From Lutjanus erythropterus (lineage: Eukaryota; Chordata; Actinopteri; Lutjaniformes; Lutjanidae): a stretch of DNA of 64,000 nt. Below the pieces are notes generated by a model. It worked only from the letters and a program-made list of their open reading frames with translations, was not told the DNA's origin and made no database searches. The DNA is taken from positions 5,392,903-5,456,902 of the forward strand of contig CM034594.1 in NCBI GenBank assembly GCA_020091685.1. Direction: 5' to 3'. Positions 39,561 through 50,021 of the stretch are shown here, in pieces (positions within the stretch are counted from its first letter, which is position 1; the number at the start of each line of letters is the position of its first letter). The position numbers were made by a program, and so were the translations under genes.

Positions 39561-39664
39561 CAATAACACTATCTAGATGGATAAATAGAACCACAGGTAA
39601 GAAGAAGAGGGACATGTATATATACACACATGCACACACATATATAATTAGTGTGAAACATTAC

Positions 39665-41366
39665 CTTGTCACCACTCTTGCCTGCAGGTTCTGTGGCGTC
39701 CTTTTCAGACCCATGTGACCTTTCCTCTCCCTGGTGTTCAGCAGCCTGCTGATCTGCACTTTGACTGCGGCTAATTCTATCCTCTTCACACACTTCATCA
39801 CTCTTCTCCTGTATTTCAGAATCAATCTTCCCTTCTTCTACAGGTCCCTCTGCTTCTGATGTCCTCTCCTTTGACGTGACCTCTTTTTCTACTACTGTAT
39901 CCTCCATCGCAGCAGTTGATATATTTGACTGGGTTATTTGCGATGAGTGACCTTCCGCACTGCCATCATTAATTTCTTGATCCTCCACCACCTCACTGTG
40001 ACCTTCTGTATCTTCTTTGTCTCCTCCTGCTGTGTCTGTTGTCTCGTCTACTTTAAAGTCAGGGTCATTTGACTCATTCTGCTGAAATCGGCCTTCACTT
40101 ATCTTCTCTTCTTCTTCATTTTTATGATCGGTTTCATTCTCTGGGTTCTGTTTGTCTGCCTCTCTGGTGGGCTGATGTGATGAGCTGGTGATTTTAACAC
40201 CTTCTCCCTTCTCATCATCCTCACTAGCAATTACATTAGAGTCACTTGTGTCCACCTTCTCATTCATTATATCAGACGGCTCGTGCTGACTTTCCATTTC
40301 CTCACCTTCAGAGTTAACTTCCTTTTCAACTCCCACCATTTCAGGCTCACTGTGGTCTTGTGTACCTGATATATTTTGGTCTGTTGGCTCTGTAATAACT
40401 TCCTCGGATTCTTCCTCCTGTTGCATTTCCTCCACTGAATCCTTTTCCTCTGGCGGTTTCTCCCCATCTTCTTTAATCTGCTGAGCCTCTGGAACATCTT
40501 CAAAGCTAATCTCCACCAATGAATCCTCCTTCGGTATAACATTACTGTCTGAACCACCCTCGAAATGAGTTAAACTTCCATGCATTCCCCCAGAAGAAGT
40601 CTCAGTCTCTGCTCCTTCCTTCTCCTTTGTTTTTTCCACCTGATCATCTGCTGCTTGTTGATCGTCCTCCGGGATTTCAGATTGAGACAATGATGACTGT
40701 TCAACAGCTTCCTCTGGTTGGAGTTCTAAGCTTTCCTCCTCAATGTCATGTGTATCATCCTCCACAGTGGCTCCTTCCACTGTCCTCTCTGTTCCTGCCA
40801 GCTCTGTAGCACACACATCCACATCAGCAAGCCCAGAATATGGAAGGACCTCCACTGGTTCTTCAACCTCCGTTTTTTCCTCTCCTTCTGAGTCTACAAT
40901 CTCCTTATCTACACCTGTAGTCTCGTGTTTATCACCTTCCTCATCTTCTGCCGTTTCTAACTCCTGAGCGCACACATCTACATTTGAAATTCCTCTAAGT
41001 GATAAATCAGGCTGAGGTTTATCTTGGTTTGGAACAGAGCTGCTATCTGTTTCACTAGCTGCCCTGTCACCTTGATCAAATATAGTTGTTGTTGGGTCTT
41101 TCTCCTCCTCTGTCCCTCTCACTCCATCTGGATGCACATCTGCAGTTGCATCTGCAGCTGGGGGCCTGTTGACTGATTCCTCTTCTGAAAGTCCCTTTTC
41201 CATTAAAATAATACGTTCCTCTGAATTATCATGTTTTTCTTCTTCTTCTCCTGTGCTTCCAGTTAAATCAGCCTCTTCAGAGATGTTAGGTTGTGTTTTG
41301 GAAACATTTGATGCTTCTGTTGAATGACTGGATTCATCTTCAGTTTGGGACTCATCTGATTTTTCT
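39665..41366 (-). other. spa17: spa17 exon 4: 567-codon Glu-rich exon
   Basis: Acceptor ATACTTTTTTAG, phase 2 in, phase 0 out. The frame stays open for 1.7 kb despite low complexity, so selection keeps it coding. The only other long frames in this interval are its own shadows. Predicted to be disordered and strongly negative. Confidence 0.85.
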
Positions 41367-44300
41367 CTAAAAAAGTATATCAAAATAAAAAATGTATGGT
41401 GAGAAATGTTCAAAATGAAAAATGTAAGTAATTTGTAGTGATGTTAGTGGTTTAGTTGTTTCTTCACTGTGACACTCATCTGGCACCTGTGACTGTGTTT
41501 CTGCAGCCTTGTACTTTCCTTTCATCTTTGATGCTGCAAAAGTGAATTTTTGCTCAATGTATTTTTGCTCAAGAGGTTCTTTACATTGACCTGTCTGAAA
41601 AGTTGAAGCGTGGCATAGGACTATTCTTTTCATAGTCTAATATGATTCTTACAAGTGACTGTATTTGCTTAAAAATCTAAATATTTCATTTAAAAAAATG
41701 TATTTTCTAACATTTAAAAACAACACCTTCCATGTGGTTGGGGTAATGCTTACCAGTTGAGTCATTTTGCTATGGTCATTGCAGTTATATGATTAGGCCT
41801 TTTCTTTCCTAAAAGACCTTTCTCACAGCAGCTGTTTTGACATGAAATAGTCGGGTGTTTCCTATGATACTAATGAAAGTTCTGTTCAATATCATGGTGC
41901 TGCTATTGTACATGTTGGTTCACTGGAAAGGCTCTGCTACACTAAACTGAACAGAACCTTAATTAGGACCATTGTTAACACTTGTGTTTACCCCACTTTT
42001 TCATATCAATATGGCTGCTGTGATAAAGGTCTATTGTATTTCATAGTTTTTATAATCAGGGCAAAAAAGATCCACGTTTAAAGTATATACAAAGACAAAC
42101 AAGAAAAAAAAACTTATTTTATTCTCATTTCTTCTTTGCTTGTCCCTTGCCACTATTCTTTCCCTCCTCTCCCTCTCCTGTTGAGCCTCCTGGCAGTTGA
42201 CAAACTTTGAGACTCACTTGGAAGTGTTCACCTCTGCTGCAGGCTCTGTTTCAGGACTAACCTGTCAAGGGAAGAAACAACACCAAAAGTGTAATGGTAA
42301 ATAAACAGACACACTGATAACAGTGGAATGATTTATTGGTATGGTGAGAGTAGTGGTGTGTTTACTGCAGAAACAGGTGAAAGTAAGTTTTTTGGGTGTG
42401 GGGGTACTTGTACTTTTATGAGTATTTTACTCTTACTCAAGTCTACATTACATTATGCAATCTACTTTACTACTTTTAAAATTATAATCCACTACTGAGT
42501 AGGCCTTCAATTTGAATTAATATGCAAAAGTTCCATCTCTAATTTAACTAATTAACTTATTTTTTACACTTACACTTAGTTATTTAAAAAAAAACAACAC
42601 AAGATAAATTTATTAGAAAGATATTAGACATGTATTAAAAATATTTGCACCATGTCATCACAAAATAAAGAGAGCTGGTTTCCACTATTCATAGGTGGCG
42701 TGTGGCTGACATGTGCTAGACTGGCTGGATGAAGATTCATATATATACAGTATGCACTGCAGCTGCACAATATGTTAAATAAATCATAATGCAATGATGC
42801 AAATATTGTTGACAGATATTGCAATTGTGATGTTCTTCATGCTTAGTGGGAATGATCAATTTTGCAGCACAATTTTCATTTTCAGTAAAAATAAAAAATT
42901 AAAATCATGGTAATTTGACATTTGTTGGGGTCTGTATTAAACAAATATGTTTTCTTACATCTGGAGAACAAGATTTGTAGGCCAGGGCATCTCTGCAGTA
43001 CTCCAAAACTGTATTATATGCTGATTTGTCACTCATTTTCTTTTATCAAAACATTGCAGCTTCTGTGATATGGCTATTGCACTTGGCCATATTGCCACCT
43101 TTGATAATATTTTGATTAACTGTGTGGCTCTAGTATTCATTAAGAATTATACATATGTGGTGGGGCTCCTCCAGCAGTGCAGAACAGTGAGTAGGTTGAA
43201 TGCAGCCTGGGCCTGACTCCTCCCTTGTTCCAACCTCCTAATCAGAGCCAGGGAATATAAGGCACCTGTGGGCCTTTCCCTCCCCCTCTTTTCCTGCCTC
43301 ATGTCCTGTCCCTGCTGTTGGCTGTGAATGTTTGCTCACACCAGGTATGTGCTTACAAAAGCCTGCTTGTGTACAATCATACTTGCATTTTAGTTTTGTT
43401 TAGCATGTGCAATGTGTTGGTTGGCCAGGTACCGTGACTTCCCTCCTGCCCTGCTGTGTATTAGAGCCCAGACCTCGAGGTGGTGAGTAGTGTGCTTCAT
43501 CACCAGTTTTAATATGAAGTGTGGGAGCCCAGCTAATTGTATTTTCTGCCTTGTTTCAGGTCCTAGTGCCCCTCTTTTTACCACTGCTGCTTTGCCCTAC
43601 TGTTGTTGTTCTGTTTTACATTACTGTTACTTTTGCTTTGCTCTGGTTTTCCTTTACTTATGGTTCTTTGGTTTTGCCTATGGTTTTTCTTTTACTTTAC
43701 TTGCCAACTGGGGTACATGTTTGTTTTCTTAATTACTTTCCTTGAGTTTTCTTTATTTCAGGAGTGGAGAGCCATACTGGTGAGAGGCCAGGCACCCATG
43801 GTGAGGTCCCTTCACATTTGTGTGTGAGTAATTGCATTGGGGCACCATAGACTGCACCATTTTCCTGTTTGAGGATTGCTGTGCTCACTTGTGGTGATTA
43901 GTAGTAGCACTCCTAAAGTAGCCACCTCCATGTGGCCTCAGCACAGTTGTCTTAGTTTCATTAGTTTTGCTTAAGTTGGGCTGAGTTTTTAATTATTGTA
44001 CTATTCACCCTTTTTAGAATTTATATCAAGGCCCCTTTTTAACTTATTGTAATAAAATATTTTTATCTAGCTGCTTCTGCTTGTTCATAATTTCTTTTTC
44101 AGCAGCTCCAGCCCCTGCTATTGTTTGATCATTTTGTTTTTCAATAAAAGTTCCTGTTTTAATTAAATACACGTCTCTGCCTGTGGTCAGTAACGAGCCT
44201 GTGTGCCTTACATTACCCTTTATGCAATAATTGAAGTGCTCAAAGTATTTCCTGGGGTGAAATTCCCCAGGTGGTGTTGTCTGGCATTCTTTCCTTCCCT

Positions 44301-44974
44301 TATGTCATAATTCCATACCTACCAACACCCCTTGCCTACACATAGTTAGGTTAGAATGTAATCTATAGACTATTTTAGAGTTTTGAAATTTGTTAGTTGA
44401 ACTAGGAAGCATTCAAGAAAAATAAAGAATTTTCTATATCATGATATATTTGATTTGGAGAAACATTCTTATGAATGCCTGTTAATGATACTTAAACATC
44501 AAGTTATTAAAAGGAACTAATACTCCTAGTAGTAGTGTTGAGAAGCACACTTTGTACTTTTACTGTTGGTGTAATTTTTCAACACAGTGGTTTTACCTGT
44601 AATTCAAAACTATTTTAGTCATGTAACAGTGCCTTTCCACCACTGACTGTAGGTTGATTTGGTACCTCAGTAGCCTTGAATGCATGGTTATTGTAGAATC
44701 TGTCTTCCAGATTAGCAGCCCACTCAGCAGGATCCATGCCACTATCTACAAACAAAAAACAATTATTTGACAGCAGTTAATAGCATTTTTTTCATGTCCC
44801 ATATATAAAGTAGCAGTTACCTTCTCTTTGTTTGAGAAGAGCACTGAAGTACTGTGCGGCATATGTAGGGATGTCTTCAGGCTGGTCTCTGAGGACTTCT
44901 CTGGCCAGACCCTCCAGGATGGCACCAAAACCTCTCGGCACCCGCAGGTGAGTGTTGGAGAAGGGTACTGACAT
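39665..44974 (-). CDS. spa17: spa17 (Sp17-like): RIIa-type docking domain with a very long Glu-rich extension; 3' end unresolved
   Basis: Exons 44821-44974, 44666-44745, 42218-42261 and 39665-41366 join in one frame (1980 nt, 660 codons). Residues 1-51 start MSVPFSNTHLRVPRGFG and continue ILEGLAREVLRDQPEDIP, the RII-alpha-like dimerisation/docking domain that binds A-kinase anchoring proteins. Exon 2 reads DPAEWAANLEDRFYNNHAF, almost identical to human SPA17, a sperm and cilium protein. Exon 4 (567 codons) is acidic and low in complexity (Glu, Ser, Asp, Thr), unlike the short human linker. It has an internal duplication: NVDVCAQELETAED and DVDVCATELAGTER. Human SPA17 ends in an IQ motif; none is seen here. 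Exon 4 ends with donor GACAAG-GTAATG, but no following exon was found. If that donor is not used, the frame runs 31 codons further to a stop at 39569. Confidence 0.88.
41814..42032. repeat. MITE-like repeat, copy 1, in spa17 intron 3
   Basis: Starts AGACCTTTCTCACAGCAGC and ends GGCTGCTGTGATAAAGGTCT, near-complementary ends. The inside (TTTTGACATGAAATAGT, TTCACTGGAAAGGCTCTGCT, CCTTAATTAG) matches the copy at 45961-46204. Confidence 0.7.
43156..44212. mobile_element. possible solo LTR in spa17 intron 2
   Basis: Opens TGTGGTGGGGCTCC and closes GTGTGCCTTACA (TG...CA termini). It has a TATA-like GAATATAAGG at 43252 and poly(A)-signal-like AATAAAAG near 44142, the order expected in an LTR about 1.06 kb long. 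No clear target duplication was found and no retroviral or retrotransposon coding sequence is present. Tentative. Confidence 0.35.
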
Positions 44975-45289
44975 GTTGCATGTGATATCTAACCAGGAGA
45001 CGTCGGATTTATTTTCTTGATATGCAGAATCAGACAGAAGCTAGCGTTAAAGCTAACACTTGGAACTTTATACAGATAACACTAAGCTAACCTTAACTCA
45101 GCGTTTGTAGTTCAATACAGTAACCAGTTAGTCGTCACACACCACTTAAAGTATTCATTTATAAAGATTAAGAAAACGGCAAAACATAGTTAAGTCATGA
45201 CTTAAATACATCTGTTCCCTGAATTTACTTTCAATTCGTATACACCTGTAGTTTTGGATGCTATCGCTAGTTACTGTGTTATGTTAACG

Positions 45290-45302
45290 GTTTCTAGGCA
45301 AC
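45290..45302. promoter_or_regulatory. X-box (RFX) motif in the spa17 promoter
   Basis: GTTTCTAGGCAAC fits the X-box pattern GTHNYY, 1-3 bases, RRNAAC with a one-base spacer. It lies 316 bp upstream of the spa17 ATG. RFX factors drive ciliary genes, which suits a flagellar protein. Motif evidence only. Confidence 0.5.
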
Positions 45303-45338
45303 GATCATTTTTAGAAGGGAAACCTAAATTTGTGAAAC

Positions 45339-45348
45339 TCTCGCGAGA
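45339..45348. promoter_or_regulatory. CGCG element TCTCGCGAGA (BANP-type site), copy 1
   Basis: Exact ten-base palindrome 365 bp upstream of the spa17 ATG. This motif marks TATA-less promoters of broadly expressed vertebrate genes and is bound by BANP. Confidence 0.7.
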
Positions 45349-45490
45349 TTTGCACGGGCTGCCTCGTAACTGCACATTGTACACACGTATTTTAACATGT
45401 GAAAACGCTGTTGTAAATATATGAGATGGTGTAGGGACCGACAACACTCAATTAATGTTAGGGAAAGATCGTGGATTGTAAAATGACCAT

Positions 45491-45500
45491 TCTCGCGAGA
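45491..45500. promoter_or_regulatory. CGCG element TCTCGCGAGA (BANP-type site), copy 2
   Basis: Second exact copy, 152 bp from the first, 517 bp upstream of the spa17 ATG. Another CG-rich piece (TTTCGCGGG) follows. A pair by chance in AT-rich DNA is very unlikely. Confidence 0.7.
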
Positions 45501-45604
45501 ACTTTCGCGGGTCTGGGGTTCCCTTCGTTTAGACATGACTCCAACGTTCTAACTATGGACACTGTCAAGGTTCAAACATCAGAAATCTCACACGAAAGAA
45601 TGGC

Positions 45605-45610
45605 TTTATT
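45605..45610 (-). terminator. poly(A) signal of the Ig/ITIM receptor gene
   Basis: AATAAA on the minus strand, 170 nt past the receptor stop codon. It lies only about 105 bp from the nearer spa17 CGCG element, so the two minus-strand genes are packed end to start. Confidence 0.6.
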
Positions 45611-45779
45611 GGTAAAATGATTCATTCTTAACATAGAACGCATAAGAAAACACCATAATAGGCACAAATAACAAAAGAAAATCATGTAAAAAGAATTGTG
45701 TATTGGCATTTAAAAACACAGAAACAGACTTGTATTCTTCTTCCACTCCTCTTTCAGCAGCAGCAGTGACCTCAGTCAA

Positions 45780-48700
45780 TCAGGCATATGTGATGACTGC
45801 ATACTCAGAGTTGGTGCTCATCTTGCGGCTGACCTCTCTGGGCTGGAGGACATGAAGTCTGTCAGCTGAACGGGAAGCCTGCAGGTGAGACCTGGATTCA
45901 TCTCCCCACCACTGAAGGAGAAGAAGCAAAGAAAGAAACACGTTTAGCATGTTGGGAATATACCTTTTTCACAGCAGCCAAATATTTTGACATGAAATAG
46001 TTGGATATACACAAGTGTTTCTATGATACTAATCATGATTCTGTTCCATTCAGGTCAATACAGAGTGAGGGTGCTGCTATTGTATATTGTGTTTGCTCAC
46101 TGGAAAATCTCTGCTACACTGAAAGGAACAGGGCCTTAATTAGTATCATTGGTGACACAGTTAACCTATTTTCTATCAATATGGCTACTGTGAAAAGGGT
46201 CTATAGCGAGACAAGCTCAAGATTTATGGGGGTCATCACCTTTAATATTAATAATACAGTATATATCGGTGATACCAGTGGTGGAATGAAATTACATTTT
46301 CTCAAGTACTGTACTTAAGTACAGTGTTGACATACTTGCACTATATTATATTAATATTTCCATATTATGATACACTTCTGCACCACTTCATTTCAGAGGT
46401 AATTATTGTACTTTTTACTTCACTACATTTATTTCACACCGATGGTTACTTTTTCCATTGAGAAGAAAAATGAAATGCTTATTTGATATGACCCAGAGCT
46501 ATACCACTAATCTACTCAGATGTATAAAAAACATCTAATTGGCTCCAGATTGACAAAGTACAACATTAAAATGATCTTACATGTATTTGTTAATGATAAA
46601 AATAAATAATATAATATTCTCTAATAACTGTGAGAGGGGCATTCTGCATTACGAGTACTTTTTTTTTTGATACTTTAAGTACATTTTGCTGATAACCCTA
46701 TTTTACTTTGACTTCGGGCCACTACAAGGAACTTTAATATTTTGCTGATTTTGGAAGCCTCTGTGAACAAAAGCACTGCAGTAACCTCAAAATATAACAG
46801 AAATAATCACAAGAAAAAGATCATCCTGTTCATCTCATCAAACAAATCCAACCTGGTAGTAGACATAAAGAATAGTTATGTAGAAATAACCAACTTACTA
46901 CCTGATGGTATTGTTTGTTAATGTAGGTCATATAGACGCATCAGTTAAAAACTCATTTTAGTATGTTTTAAGTAACATTTTGAATTCAGGACTTTTACCG
47001 TACAGAGTACTTTTAGACTATCACTACAAAAATATTAACATTTAAGAAGCTGAAAAAGAATTATTACTTTTTTCTTAAAAAATTGCTCAAACCGATAAAT
47101 CGATTGTCAAAATAGTTGGTGATTAATTTAGTAATCAATTAATAATCCATTAATTGTTGCAGCTCTAGCAGTGACACATTTTACCTTCATCAAACGACTA
47201 CAGCCCCTGTGACTTGATTTGGTATTGCAGTTGACCATATTGTGATTTCAGAATATTTTGTTTAATTATTCAGGCCTACGGTGTTACAGTGAGAGATGTT
47301 TCTATCAATGCAAGTTGACATAAATACCTAATAAACTGGCAACTGACTGTATATTTATTTATAGTAATCTATAGCGACAAAGTCTTTGTTGACCTCGAAG
47401 TCTCGTCCCTCACCTCTTTGTGATCCCCAGGAGTCAGGTAGGTGACCTGAGTGAGTTCTGGTGTGCTGACGCCTCGGACAGTGATCATTATGTCAGCATA
47501 TGGAACCTCGGTGTCACTCTCATGATCTGGGTCAAAGAATTCATTCAGCACATTAGTAATTATCAGCCCTTACATTACGGTGATACTGTGTTAGAATAAT
47601 GTGCTGGGATCACCTCACCTGGTGTAGGAATCCTCAGAGTCACTCTTTCACTTTGTGCTGACCCTGAGGAATATGAAGGGTATAAATGGCAGGGTTGCAT
47701 TTGGAAGCTGAAATTCTTGTACTTTACCTTTGATATTTTAAACTATTTACCTTTTGCTGGTGAGAGGGCAGAGTGAGGAGGTAGTGGTGAGCTGAAATAG
47801 TAATAGATTAAGAAATTAACTTTGCAATATCATAGATTTTTCAAGGTGTTTAACACTGATTTACCAAAATATTGTGTGTACTCACCCTGGCCTGGACACA
47901 ACGGGCTCCCCTGGAGTGTGTGACATTATAAACAGAATATTATAGAGATACAATTGTTTGCAATTTACAATTCTGGAATTGTTACTTTTAACACTTCACA
48001 CATAATCACCTTTACAATTCCAGCTCTGTTTGTTCCGGGTTAGACACAGGTAAACAGCCAATACTGAAAGCACCGTAGCCACAGCAACGGTAACTGTTGC
48101 TAAAACCTTAATTCCAGTAAATTCTCCTGTTAACACGGAAACAGCAGTGTTAAATTGGATTTTATCTGCAACTTTTACTTTTGAGTCCCACATATAGATC
48201 TACATAATTATATAAAATACATTCATACATGATCTACGTAGGTAAACTTTATATTCTGCGCTGCTTTAAAGTGGCATCTCACCTCCAGTTGAATCCTTTG
48301 GTATAGTAGGAAGAGATCCTGTGAAATGTAGAACATAGTCTATATAAATAAAATTAAGGTATAAAGGTACTGTATAGTTAGAATTGTGGAGTGTTTTATT
48401 TATCTGTTTATAACATACAGGGTCCTCACCATTTTTAGTTTCAGTCTTTGGGGTAACTGTCGAGGTCGGGGCTCTTGTTTGACCTGAAAACAAACAAGTT
48501 AATTAGATCAAATTCTGGCTTCATTTACTCTTCATTTCATTAAACTGCCAAAGACAAGATATATCTTGTAACAACTGACATATAATAATGTGTATCTACC
48601 TTGAAGCTGCAGTAAAACAGTACGCTCTGTTTTTACTGAAAGTTTCTCATCATCTGTATGTTGTGAGTAGCAAGTGTAGTTCATGAGATCTTCAGTGGAC

Positions 48701-50021
48701 ACATTTGATAAAGAAAGAGACACTGAGCAAAAGTTTCCTTTTCTGACTGTGCCATGACAGGCAGACTTGTCTGATGATCTACTCCAACAGCCCCGAACAA
48801 ATCCACTGGAGCAGTTGTAGGTGCAGTTTAATGTAATAGAGTCTCCTAACGCTACAGTCAAGACATCAACAGGCGTCGTCTTATGAGCACAGCACACAAA
48901 ATCTGCAAAGAGAACAAAACATTATATTATATCAAATACAGAGTGTTTTTATAGATATATGTGTTATTCAATACATGAAGTGTTTCATTTACACATGTAT
49001 TGTACTTGAATACAAATTTGAGGTGCCTGTACTTGACTTGAATATTTTCTTTTTATGCCACTTTCAACTTCTGCTTCACTTAACATAAGCTACAAATTAT
49101 GATTTTGCAGCCAAAACATGTGAAGAGTTTATAAAATGTTATATTTTTTAAAAAAAATTAAGCAACCCAATGAAATGAGTAGTTGGTCGTTGTAATTGTA
49201 ATGTTTAAAAAACAACTGATTAATGAAGAAAATAATCGGCAGATTATTCCATAATAAAAATAATAATAAATTGAAGGATCCTCAATAATGAAAATCACCA
49301 AATATACTGGTAAAATCCAGCTTTTACATTAATACATATGTAATAATAATTAACTTATTTAATAGTATAGTGGTCACAGGAGTTGTTTTTCTGCATTGAG
49401 TACTTTTAGTTTTGATACTTTGAGTATGTTTTACGTACCTTTACTTCATTAACATTTTTAGTGCAGTACTTTTACTTGTTAGAGTATGTTAACAGTGTAG
49501 TATTAGTACTTTTACTTTAAGCTACTACAAGGAACCTTCATATTGGGTTCATAGTGTTTCCACTGTGATGACCCCAAAATATAACATCAGAAATAAAATT
49601 ATCTAAATAAAAATCTCCCTTTGTTTCTGTTTACCTGCTTAATGTCCTACTCACTGTAACTTTGCCTGGAATAAATGTTAACATAGGTTTGTTTCAACTG
49701 ATTCATGGATTCATAATCCAACCCACTATGAGACTGGCATTAAGAACAACTACATAGAAATAGTGAATATTCTCGTAGATCGTCTCGTTACCCTGTGTAG
49801 GTCATAGAGAGGCGTCAGTAATAAATGACAGTGAATGAACAGTTAAAAACTCCTTGTAGTCGCTTTAACCAAAGGATCTAAATACTTCCTCCACCACTGA
49901 ATACATGTGCATTTATTTAACACACTTAATTGCTATTGTCCAGTCCAATGACAAAGAATATATTTACTTTACCTTGTGTCACCCAGAACAAGAACAAAGT
50001 GATGTGGACCAAGATCATCAT
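45780..50021 (-). CDS. single-Ig transmembrane receptor with two ITIM-like motifs, unnamed
   Basis: Ten exons: 49973-50021, 48600-48902, 48430-48483, 48283-48318, 48010-48126, 47886-47910, 47751-47791, 47619-47663, 47414-47526, 45780-45911. They join to 915 nt, 304 codons plus TGA, all phases matching. Residues 1-16 are a signal peptide (MMILVHITLFLFWVTQ). Residues 20-117 form one Ig domain: Cys43 and Cys94 with DLMNYTC, Trp56 in GCWSR, plus extra Cys47, 55, 65 and 75, and four N-glycosylation sequons. A Thr/Pro/Ser stalk follows (119-147), then a membrane helix (about 155-176). The cytoplasmic tail has VPYADI (Tyr233) and SEYAVI (Tyr298), both fitting the ITIM pattern, plus Tyr253 and Tyr303. 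Such receptors recruit SHP phosphatases to damp immune-cell signalling; that role is inferred here. Ligand and mammalian orthologue are not recognised; CD300-, Siglec- or CD22-like families are possible relatives. Confidence 0.78.
45961..46204. repeat. MITE-like repeat, copy 2, in the receptor's last intron
   Basis: Matches the copy at 41814-42032 along its length and has the same near-complementary ends (CCTTTTTCACAGCAGCC and GGCTACTGTGAAAAGGGTCT). Confidence 0.7.
46276..47000. mobile_element. hAT-like repeat starting CAGTGGTGGAA
   Basis: Starts CAGTGGTGGAATGAAATTAC and continues CTCAAGTACTGTACTTAAGT, the start of a common fish repeat. The inner blocks match 48975-49899 and 23540-23920. The right end is not clear. 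Confidence 0.6.
48600..48902 (-). other. Ig-domain exon of the ITIM receptor
   Basis: Phase 1 at both ends (303 nt), typical of an Ig-domain exon. Six Cys lie between residues 43 and 94, so one or two extra disulphides besides the canonical pair are likely. Confidence 0.8.
48975..49899. mobile_element. hAT-like repeat ending TTCCTCCACCACTG, intron 1 of the receptor
   Basis: The left part (GTACTTGAATACAAATTTGA) and right end (GGATCTAAATACTTCCTCC, then ACCACTG) are the two termini of the family also seen at 17430 and 46276. Confidence 0.6.

Larger units (their letters stand above)
36524..39568. other. nrgn upstream and nrgn-spa17 interval; no further gene identified
   Basis: Contains the presumed nrgn promoter, a polypurine tract (about 36700-36775), a perfect X-box palindrome at 37942 and repeat-derived DNA at 38690-39560. 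A 106-codon plus-strand frame (37932-38252) has ordinary composition but no recognised family. I looked on the minus strand for a last spa17 exon with an IQ motif and did not find one. Confidence 0.55.

Noticed and set aside
40267-40967. Plus- and minus-strand frames inside the spa17 Glu-rich exon
   Set aside because: They are antisense or shifted shadows of a long low-complexity exon and have no start, splice or family support.
45324-45536. 70-codon minus-strand frame upstream of spa17
   Set aside because: It overlaps both CGCG elements and the presumed promoter. A short upstream frame or chance is likelier than a gene.
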